From an uncultured Alphaproteobacteria bacterium (GTDB lineage Bacteria > Pseudomonadota > Alphaproteobacteria > HIMB59 > GCA-002718135), in contig CACHAQ010000008.1 in NCBI GenBank assembly GCA_902577905.1, positions 1 through 50,057 on the forward strand: 50,057 nucleotides of DNA, written 5' to 3'. The notes beneath the pieces were generated by a model that was not told where the DNA came from, did not search any database, and worked only from the letters and a program-made list of their open reading frames with translations. Every line of letters starts with the position of its first letter. The stretch's first letter is position 1. A program made the position numbers and the translations under genes. This document shows, in pieces, positions 43,675 to 50,057 of this stretch.

Positions 43675-45222
43675 ATGAAGAGTCTTTTTAGATCATTCTT
43701 TACTGTCAGCTTCTATACATTTTTAAGTCGAGTATTAGGTTTTATTCGAGACATATTAATAGCAAGATATCTTGGATCGACAGTCATTGCTGACGCATTC
43801 TTCGTAGCATTTCGTATTCCTAATTTCTTTCGTCGTGTCCTAGCAGAAGGAGCATACAGTGCTGCATTAATCCCTGTTTTCTCAGGTGTTGTTCTCAATC
43901 CAAAAGATGAACGCGAGGCTTCTGATTTTGTTGAAAACACAACCTCAATGTTACTATTTGCTACGGTCGTTTTAACGATCATTTTCTTCTTTGGGATGCC
44001 TTATATCATTCAAGTTTTAGCACCAGGTTTTACTGATAATAAAGAAGCCTACGAACTTGCTGTGTATTTTGGAAAAATAATTTTCCCCTATATTATTTTT
44101 ATTTCCTTAGCTGCTCACTTTGCCTCAATTAATAATGTTCATGAACGTTTTGCGGCTGGTGCATTTGCTCCTGCCATTTTGAATATAAGTTTTATTCTGT
44201 CATTATTCTTTTTAACACCTTTTGTAACTACTGCAGGTCACTCATTATCGTATGGTGTATTAATAGGAGGAGTTTTACAATTTTTATATTTATACAGAGC
44301 GGTTTTAAATTTTTACCGACCACGTATTATCCTTCCAGTTTTAAATGAAAAATTAAAAAAGTTTTTCAAATTATTTTTACCCGGTGTTGTTGGTTCAGGT
44401 GTTATTCAATTAAATATTGTTATTGGAACTATTATTGCTTCTTTTTTACCCGTTGGTGCAATCAGTCATATTTATTATGCGGATCGTCTTAACCAATTAC
44501 CACTTGCGATATTTGGAATAGCACTTGGCATAGTTCTTTTACCAAGTTTATCAAAAGCAATTAAACAATCAGATCAAGAAACAACAAATAATATTCAAAA
44601 TAGATCTATTGAATTTTCGTTATTAATTTCTTTACCATCAGCCATTGGATTATTTATTTTAGCTGAACCCATTATACAAATTTTATTTGAACGTGGTGCA
44701 TTTGTAGCAGAAGATACTTTTTATACTGCTAAAGTTCTTAGTTACTTTGCCTTAGGTCTACCTGCTTACATTATAATTAAAGTTTTAGTTTCCTGTTTCT
44801 TTGCAAGAGAAGATACCAAAACACCACTCTATATATCTATTGTCAGTGTGATTACTAATGTTGTGTTATCGCTTCTTTTAATTGGATCAATGAGAGAAAT
44901 GGGCATTGCTGTTGCAACAGCAATTAGTGCATGGGTAAATGCATTATTACTTTACCTCTTTTTAGCTATTAGGAATCATATGAAATTTGATGATCTGTTA
45001 GTAAAGAATTCCATTAAAATTTTACTAAGCTCATTTCTATTATTTGTAGGAATATATGTCTTAAATGGACAATTCTTTACAAATATTAGTGGTAATTCAG
45101 TGTTATTAAATTCAACACTTTTACTTCTAATGATCTTTTTAGCTATAATTATTTATTTTGGATTAGTAATTATGTTAAAAGTCCTATCGGTAAATCAGTT
45201 AAAAGAATATTTAAAAAAATAA
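43675..45222 (+). CDS. murJ: Lipid II flippase MurJ
   Basis: 515 aa with about fourteen membrane helices. [43 protein letters not shown] region motifs ([17 protein letters not shown]) and FERGAF in the second half are MurJ marks, including the Arg residues that line the cavity. It flips lipid II for peptidoglycan. trpS starts one base after its stop. Confidence 0.93.
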   Translation: MKSLFRSFFTVSFYTFLSRVLGFIRDILIARYLGSTVIADAFFVAFRIPNFFRRVLAEGAYSAALIPVFSGVVLNPKDEREASDFVENTTSMLLFATVVLTIIFFFGMPYIIQVLAPGFTDNKEAYELAVYFGKIIFPYIIFISLAAHFASINNVHERFAAGAFAPAILNISFILSLFFLTPFVTTAGHSLSYGVLIGGVLQFLYLYRAVLNFYRPRIILPVLNEKLKKFFKLFLPGVVGSGVIQLNIVIGTIIASFLPVGAISHIYYADRLNQLPLAIFGIALGIVLLPSLSKAIKQSDQETTNNIQNRSIEFSLLISLPSAIGLFILAEPIIQILFERGAFVAEDTFYTAKVLSYFALGLPAYIIIKVLVSCFFAREDTKTPLYISIVSVITNVVLSLLLIGSMREMGIAVATAISAWVNALLLYLFLAIRNHMKFDDLLVKNSIKILLSSFLLFVGIYVLNGQFFTNISGNSVLLNSTLLLLMIFLAIIIYFGLVIMLKVLSVNQLKEYLKK

Positions 45223-45223
45223 A

Positions 45224-46231
45224 ATGGAAAAACCAACAAAAAGAATTTTATCCGGCGTTCAACCATCTGGTGATCTCCATTTAGGAAATTACCTTGGTGC
45301 CATCAAAAATTTTGTTACACTTCAAAAAGAATATGAATGTTTTTTTTGTGTTGTCGATTTGCACGCGATAACCGTTTGGCAAGATCCTAAAGTTTTAGCA
45401 AACAAAACACGAGAAGTAACTGCTGCATTTATTGCGTCTGGCATTGATCCAAATCAAAATAATATTTTTGTTCAATCACAAGTTCCTCAACATGCACAGC
45501 TTGGATGGTTGTTCAATTGTGTTGCTAGGATGGGATGGTTAAACCGGATGACACAATTTAAAGACAAAGCTGGTAAAAATAGTGAAAATGTTTCTGTTGG
45601 GTTGTTTTCTTATCCAACATTAATGGCTGCAGATATATTAATTTACTTAGCAACACATGTTCCTGTAGGTGATGATCAAAAACAACATTTAGAATTAACA
45701 AGAGATATTGCACAAAAATTTAATAATGATTTTAATTCAGATTTTTTTCCTATTCCTGAACCATTAATTTTAGGAGAGGCGACAAGAGTTATGAGTCTTC
45801 GTGATGGGTCAAAAAAAATGAGTAAATCAGATCCATCTGATTATTCGAGAATCATGTTAACTGATACGGCAGAAAATATTACACAAAAGATTAAAAAAGC
45901 AAAAACAGATCCTGAACCATTACCACATGATAAAACTAGTTTATCAAAAAGACCGGAAGCAGAAAATCTAATATCTATTTTTGCTTCTTTGCAAGATACA
46001 TCTATTGAAAGTGTTATTAAAGATTACGCGGGTAAAGAATTCTCCATCTTTAAAAAAGATCTAGCAGATTTATCCGTATCTAAATTAGAGCCTATTACGA
46101 GTGAAATGAATAAACTTATGAATGATGTTTCTTACATCGATTCTATTTTAAAACAGGGTCAAGATAATGCTATTGCAGTAGCAGAACCAGTTTTACAGAA
46201 AACAAAAGAAATTATTGGTTTTTTAACATAA
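45224..46231 (+). CDS. trpS: Tryptophanyl-tRNA synthetase
   Basis: 335 aa class I synthetase. The HIGH motif appears as [11 protein letters not shown] near residue 20 and KMSKSD near residue 200. [10 protein letters not shown] and [18 protein letters not shown] are TrpS specific. Charges tRNA-Trp. Coupled to murJ by a one-base gap. Confidence 0.96.
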   Translation: MEKPTKRILSGVQPSGDLHLGNYLGAIKNFVTLQKEYECFFCVVDLHAITVWQDPKVLANKTREVTAAFIASGIDPNQNNIFVQSQVPQHAQLGWLFNCVARMGWLNRMTQFKDKAGKNSENVSVGLFSYPTLMAADILIYLATHVPVGDDQKQHLELTRDIAQKFNNDFNSDFFPIPEPLILGEATRVMSLRDGSKKMSKSDPSDYSRIMLTDTAENITQKIKKAKTDPEPLPHDKTSLSKRPEAENLISIFASLQDTSIESVIKDYAGKEFSIFKKDLADLSVSKLEPITSEMNKLMNDVSYIDSILKQGQDNAIAVAEPVLQKTKEIIGFLT

Positions 46232-46305
46232 AAAATTCCCCAAAATTTGTATTTTTTTACAGAATATTCATACTAAAGACATATTAATAACTATATATAA
46301 GCCAT

Positions 46306-46869
46306 ATGTTTATACAAACAGAACAAACGCCTAATCCTCAAACTTTAAAGTTTTTACCGGGCAAAGTTGTTATGGATGATGGGACAGCTTTCTTTCAAAA
46401 TATTGGAGAAGCTGCTAACTCACCATTTGCTAAACGATTATTTGACGTAGAAGGAGTGGAAGGAGTGTTTTTTGGCAGTGATTTTATTACTATAACAAAA
46501 GGACAATCCCTAGATTGGCAAGTTATGAAGCCATTAATATTAGGTTCAATCATGGATCATTACAACTCAGGTGAAGAAACAATTACCGCTGTAAAGAAAA
46601 GTGATGACTCTTTAAAAGTTGATCAGGAAAATGATACCGATATTGTAAAACAAATCAAAGAGCTTCTTGATACAAGAGTAAGACCTGCAGTAGCCATGGA
46701 TGGCGGAGACATCATATATGATAGTTTTAAGGATGGTGTCGTCTATCTTCATATGCAAGGCGCATGTTCAGGATGCCCTAGTTCGACAGCAACACTTAAA
46801 ATGGGAATAGAAAATATGCTTAAGCATTATGTTCCTGAGGTACAAGAAGTTAGACCTATTGATGCATAA
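46306..46869 (+). CDS. NfuA-like Fe-S cluster carrier (NifU family)
   Basis: 187 aa. An Nfu N-terminal domain (FIQTEQTPNPQTLKFLPGK) is joined to a NifU C-terminal domain with the CSGCPSS cluster site. This is the Nfu1 architecture of mitochondria and alphaproteobacteria, which hands 4Fe-4S clusters to target enzymes. The stop overlaps the start of the glucosaminidase gene. Confidence 0.93.
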   Translation: MFIQTEQTPNPQTLKFLPGKVVMDDGTAFFQNIGEAANSPFAKRLFDVEGVEGVFFGSDFITITKGQSLDWQVMKPLILGSIMDHYNSGEETITAVKKSDDSLKVDQENDTDIVKQIKELLDTRVRPAVAMDGGDIIYDSFKDGVVYLHMQGACSGCPSSTATLKMGIENMLKHYVPEVQEVRPIDA

Positions 46870-47851
46870 AATTTTTTTATATCCTTTGGTTGTAATTGGT
46901 TTAGCGATTACAATACCAACTATTGCCTTTGAAGAAAAACCTTCAACACTAGATATTAAATATAAATTAAATGCAGAATTAGATGAGCTTGTTTTAAATT
47001 ATTGTAAGACTTATGACTCATATACGGTCAACAAACTTTATTCAGAAAAAGATATCTTAAAAAATGATATTCTAAATAAACTAAAGAAGAAGAAATTTTT
47101 AGTAAATATTAAAATTAAACCATTAAACCCAAAGTCATATTCTGATATTGAAAATAATGCACAAGTTAATTTAGTTACAAATTTATCTGAAAAAGACTTT
47201 TTACATTTAAATGAACAAAAACAACAATTTGTTAAAACAGTTCTACCCTTAATCATAAATGAAAATCAAAAAATCTTATCAAACAGAAATGATCTGATTG
47301 TTTTACGTGCTAAGCTTGCTGAAAACAATTCATTAAATAACTACGAATTAAATAAACTAAGAAAAATCTCTAAAAAATATAAAATAGGATTCGATAATGA
47401 GCATAAAATAGAAATTATTGATCAACTTCTTTTAAGAGTAGAAATGATCCCGAATTCTATTGTTTTAGCTCAAGCTGCAATTGAAAGTGGCTGGGGATCA
47501 TCTAGATTTGCGCAGGAATACAATGCATTATTTGGTGAATACACATATGATAATTCTAAAGGGGTTGTTCCACTGGAAAGAGAAAATGGCGACACTCATT
47601 TAATCAAAGCATTTAATTCTTATAATAATAGTGTTACCTCTTACTTTAATAACATTAATTCTCATTACGCATATGAAGATTTTCGTGAAATCCGAAATAT
47701 AATGAGAGAAAGAAATAATTTCTCAAATGTTAACTTACTTGTTGAAAGATTAAGTACTTACGCAGAAGATGAGAATTATATTAGAACAATTAAACAAGTA
47801 ATTAAAACAAATAACTTTGGTATTTTTGATCAAAAAATTATTTCGTATTAA
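46862..47851 (+). CDS. Bax-like peptidoglycan glucosaminidase
   Basis: 329 aa from an ATG at 46862 that overlaps the nfu stop; the longer frame from 46829 is only read-through of nfu in another phase. A Sec signal (HKIFLYPLVVIGLAITIPTIAF) leads into a Lys/Asn-rich region, then the glucosaminidase domain with QAAIESGWGSSRFAQEYNALFG near residue 220. Probably cuts peptidoglycan glycan strands in the periplasm. Convergent with the deacetylase, stops abutting. Confidence 0.85.
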   Translation: MHKIFLYPLVVIGLAITIPTIAFEEKPSTLDIKYKLNAELDELVLNYCKTYDSYTVNKLYSEKDILKNDILNKLKKKKFLVNIKIKPLNPKSYSDIENNAQVNLVTNLSEKDFLHLNEQKQQFVKTVLPLIINENQKILSNRNDLIVLRAKLAENNSLNNYELNKLRKISKKYKIGFDNEHKIEIIDQLLLRVEMIPNSIVLAQAAIESGWGSSRFAQEYNALFGEYTYDNSKGVVPLERENGDTHLIKAFNSYNNSVTSYFNNINSHYAYEDFREIRNIMRERNNFSNVNLLVERLSTYAEDENYIRTIKQVIKTNNFGIFDQKIISY

Positions 47852-48880
47852 TTAAAAGTAGAATTGGTGTCCAAACCATCTCCAATTCCCATCACTATCT
47901 TTAACAGTACAATTCATTCTTGATCTTCCAGGTGATAATTCTCTTGAAAGTCTTATTTCAATCCTTTCATTAAATTTATAAACTTCCCTATCAACTTGAC
48001 CTTTGCTATCAAATACAAAGCAATCCAGAGATTTAACCTTTTTTTCATCAAGAAGAGAAAAACCTATAAATGGTGGATTTTGCTCAATTGTTGGATTTTT
48101 AGGTATAAAGTCGTAAACCCCTAAACCTTTTGATGATGCAGCAAACTTAACTCTGTCTATTTCACCATATCTTTCATTTAAGGAAAACCTTGGCAGGTAA
48201 TACATATTTGAAGTTTCATTTATTATTCCGGAATGCTGACCAAATGCAACTTTAAACTTATATTCTTTTACTAATTCAATAATTTCATCTGTTGTCTCCC
48301 CATATGGAAATGCAAATAAAGTTGGTATTTCCCCAAGTTCTTTTAGAAAAATTTTGTTAGATGTTTCTATTTCTTTTCTTACTTCTTCGATACTAATATC
48401 CGGCATATGAGCATGTGTATGAGAGTGTGCACCAATTACTACACCTTCTTCTTTAAGTTTTCTTATCTGATCCCAGTTAATATATTTTGTATTATTTGAA
48501 ATTGTACCCGTTGTTACAAATAAGGTTACAGGAATATTATTTTTTTTAAACAAAGGCCATCCAACTTCTAGAAAAGACTTATCAGCATCATCCACGCTTA
48601 TACCGATAGTATTTTTTGGAAGATCTCCATCATTAAGAATTGTATCAATTATAAAATCTAATGATTTAATAGTATATTTTTCTTTAGTTAGTTCTTCAAT
48701 GTGACTGTTAAATTGATCAACTGTAACACTTGTTGAAGGATATTTTGAAACTCCAAATTTATGATACATAAAAACAGTAGCTGAATTTTTCACCTCATTT
48801 GCAAAAGTCCCAGTTACTAAAAAAAAAGTTAAAGAAATACTTTTTAAAAATAGTAATAGAATGTAGTTATATAATTTCAT
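47852..48880 (-). CDS. Secreted polysaccharide deacetylase
   Basis: 342 aa with a signal peptide (residues 1-27). The NodB domain has GISVDDADKS (catalytic Asp pair), HSHTHAHMP (metal His) and FAFPYGETTDEII. A C-terminal domain of about 110 residues of unknown role ends in CTVKDSDGNWRWFGHQF. It may modify peptidoglycan or an exopolysaccharide. Its ATG is directly back to back with that of tsaB (CATATG). Confidence 0.85.
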   Translation of the reverse strand: MKLYNYILLLFLKSISLTFFLVTGTFANEVKNSATVFMYHKFGVSKYPSTSVTVDQFNSHIEELTKEKYTIKSLDFIIDTILNDGDLPKNTIGISVDDADKSFLEVGWPLFKKNNIPVTLFVTTGTISNNTKYINWDQIRKLKEEGVVIGAHSHTHAHMPDISIEEVRKEIETSNKIFLKELGEIPTLFAFPYGETTDEIIELVKEYKFKVAFGQHSGIINETSNMYYLPRFSLNERYGEIDRVKFAASSKGLGVYDFIPKNPTIEQNPPFIGFSLLDEKKVKSLDCFVFDSKGQVDREVYKFNERIEIRLSRELSPGRSRMNCTVKDSDGNWRWFGHQFYF

Positions 48881-49492
48881 ATGTTATTGTTTCTAGATAT
48901 TATATCACCAATACCAGAGTTTTGTGTAATTGATGACAACAAAGTAATATTAAAGGAGAAAATTATTCAAAATGAAACGGATAGGTTAAGTGATAATATA
49001 ATACAGTCCTATATAGAAATAGATAAGCATTTGAATTTAACACAAAATCTTAAAAAAATTTCTACTACAATTGGACCTGGATCGTATACAAGTTTAAGAG
49101 TTGGTTCAGCTTTTATATCAGGCCTCATGATATCTCGAAAAATACCTTACTATCCATTATCAATTGAAGACATTTTAAATTTTAATTCAAAAAAATCTTC
49201 TAAAAACAATTTAGGAGTTTTTATAATATCATCTAATAATCAGGAATTCTTGTGTTATAAGAATGAAGATAACGAAATGGAATATAATAAAATTGAAAAT
49301 AATAATTACTCAATTCCAAAACATATCGAACTAATTCTTTTTAATAAGACTGAAATTAATAAGAATAATAAATTAGAGCAAATTCCGTTTTCTTTTTTTG
49401 AAGAATTTTACAAAAATTATAATAATTTAACCTTTAAAAAAAATATTATCATTAAACCAATTTATATATCAAATAATCAATTGCTAAATTGA
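48881..49492 (+). CDS. tsaB: tRNA threonylcarbamoyladenosine protein TsaB
   Basis: 203 aa. It opens MLLFLDIISP and has the IGPGSYTSLRVGSAFISGL segment that defines TsaB/YeaZ. The C-terminal half is Asn/Lys rich and poorly conserved. It partners TsaD in making t6A on tRNA. The start abuts the divergent deacetylase start, so its promoter must lie inside that gene. The stop overlaps a TTG that opens a short frame likely to be the start of rimI. Confidence 0.85.
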   Translation: MLLFLDIISPIPEFCVIDDNKVILKEKIIQNETDRLSDNIIQSYIEIDKHLNLTQNLKKISTTIGPGSYTSLRVGSAFISGLMISRKIPYYPLSIEDILNFNSKKSSKNNLGVFIISSNNQEFLCYKNEDNEMEYNKIENNNYSIPKHIELILFNKTEINKNNKLEQIPFSFFEEFYKNYNNLTFKKNIIIKPIYISNNQLLN

Positions 49493-49590
49493 ACAGTATT
49501 AGTTTAATAAATAAAGAGAAGCTATCTTCAATCATAAAGTTTATGGATAATAATACTGATGAATACAGTTATTTTAAAAAGTTATGGTAA
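49489..49590 (+). pseudogene. Truncated frame after tsaB, probable N-terminal piece of rimI
   Basis: A TTG overlapping the tsaB stop (TTGA) opens 33 codons reading NSISLINKEKLSSIIKF and then ...YFKKLW before a stop. In alphaproteobacteria tsaB is usually followed by rimI in the same direction. This piece has the place and size of a RimI N-terminus cut off at about residue 33, while the rimI C-terminus appears inverted at 49903. Identity is inferred from order, not from a motif. Confidence 0.5.
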
Positions 49591-49910
49591 GATTGAGGTC
49601 CTACAACATAATCAACTGATGGTGATCTTTTTTTTATTTCAAGACCCTCTGCTTGAGCTACACAACCGGCAACTACTAATTTCATGTTTTGTTTTCTATC
49701 TTTGATTTTTTTAACTCTACCAATATCAGAGTAAACTTTTTCAACTGCCTTTTCTCTAATATGACAAGTATTCAAAACAGTTAAATCTGCTTTAGAAATA
49801 TCTTTAGTTATTTTATATCCTTTATTTGAAAACAAATCTTTGATACGGTTGCTATCGTATACATTCATCTGACAACCATATGATTTGATATAAATATATT
49901 TATCACTCAT
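49569..49910 (-). pseudogene. miaB: miaB 5' fragment (N-terminal UPF0004 domain only)
   Basis: 113 codons versus about 440-460 for complete MiaB, the tRNA ms2i6A methylthiotransferase. The first 113 residues match well: [47 protein letters not shown] and VVGPQSYH, with the three Cys of the auxiliary cluster. The frame then stops at FLK, before the radical SAM Cys triplet. The break coincides with the end of the truncated rimI-like frame, so a rearrangement junction lies near 49570-49590. It could be a genuine pseudogene or an artefact. Confidence 0.8.
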
Positions 49911-50057
49911 GATTAATTTTTTTTATATAGCATTTAGCATGAATATTTTTGTTATTATATCTGTAATAATTATGTCTAAAATTTAAAAAAACAAAGTTGT
50001 TTTTTTGATAAAAACTTATTGCACCTAAGTTATCTTCAGCAACTTCAATAAAAATCT
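49903..50057 (-). CDS. rimI: rimI-like GNAT acetyltransferase, C-terminal part (5' end outside window)
   Basis: A minus-strand frame from the window edge reads [21 protein letters not shown] and ends ...[26 protein letters not shown] is the acetyl-CoA/tail motif of RimI-type N-acetyltransferases (EVRxxNxxAxxxYxxxGF). Its stop overlaps the miaB ATG by eight bases, the usual rimI-miaB coupling. It is in the opposite direction to tsaB, unlike the expected order. Confidence 0.8.
   Translation of the reverse strand, partial: IFIEVAEDNLGAISFYQKNNFVFLNFRHNYYRYNNKNIHAKCYIKKINHE

Noticed and set aside
46829..46861. Longer start for the Bax-like glucosaminidase.
   Set aside because: The extra codons are out-of-phase nfu coding sequence. 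The ATG at 46862 begins the signal peptide directly and overlaps the nfu stop.
1..50057. tRNA or rRNA genes, CRISPR arrays, insertion sequences, prophage or an origin of replication.
   Set aside because: No cloverleaf-like GC blocks, evenly spaced repeats, transposase or integrase motifs, or clusters of DnaA-box-like sites were seen on reading both strands.

Overview
The window is strongly AT-rich and tightly packed. Gene ends commonly overlap by 1-30 bases and I see no tRNA, rRNA, insertion sequence or CRISPR array. The protein families point to a streamlined marine alphaproteobacterium: a TIGR02300-type zinc-ribbon protein, an NDUFS6-like zinc finger, MsrPQ, a DUF6552-like small membrane protein, the order phoR-pstSCAB-phoU-phoB, and PlcP/Agt lipid-remodelling enzymes. 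A SAR11-like or HIMB59/AEGEAN-169-like lineage would fit, but I cannot choose between them from sequence alone. The window probably ends at or near a contig end.

Layout. 1-5.3 kb: a partial M48 protease, purine salvage (adenosine deaminase and an adenosine-kinase-like PfkB enzyme), a DMT transporter and an orphan YejA-like peptide-binding protein. 5.4-9.1 kb: cytochrome c with MsrPQ, an MFS transporter and two small zinc proteins. 9.2-24.4 kb: a phosphonate region. It holds a CUT1 (Ugp-like) ABC transporter with a DMT partner, phosphonoacetate hydrolase PhnA, phosphonoacetaldehyde dehydrogenase PhnY, a MetE-like/Fe-alcohol-dehydrogenase/methyltransferase operon, a phnW operon with a GpdQ-like phosphodiesterase and a ureidoglycolate-lyase-like cupin, and a PhnZ-like oxygenase followed by a dual-specificity phosphatase. 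24.4-36 kb: a phosphate economy region with DUF47-PiT, arsenate reductase, two PlcP-Agt lipid-substitution modules, polyphosphate kinase, SixA, Ppx and an aquaporin. 36.1-43.6 kb: SET-phoR-pstS-pstC-pstA-pstB-phoU-phoB. 43.7-50 kb: housekeeping genes (murJ, trpS, nfu, a Bax-like glucosaminidase, a polysaccharide deacetylase, tsaB), ending in a rearranged tsaB/rimI/miaB junction.

How it works together. About 34 kb of the window reads as one phosphorus-limitation island. Phosphate comes in through Pst and PiT, phosphonates or phosphoesters probably through the Ugp-like transporter. 2-Aminoethylphosphonate would be converted by PhnW, PhnY and PhnA to acetate and phosphate. Membrane phospholipid would be cleaved by PlcP and replaced with glycolipid by Agt, and surplus phosphate stored as polyphosphate. 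ArsC and the aquaporin would handle arsenate that enters with phosphate. PhoB-box-like direct repeats (AT-rich heptamers near TTGTAAC with an 11-base period) can be read ahead of at least six of these units, which ties them into one predicted regulon.

The most striking structural features are three. (1) A pair of about 182-bp direct repeats (about 83% identical by eye), each carrying the 3' end of arsC and a conserved hairpin, flanks the acyltransferase-plcP-agt cassette like attachment sites. (2) A Pho-box-preceded CUT1 transporter and uncharacterised methyl-transfer genes sit inside the phosphonate cluster. (3) An inverted junction at the right end breaks miaB and rimI and could be a real inversion or an amplification chimera.
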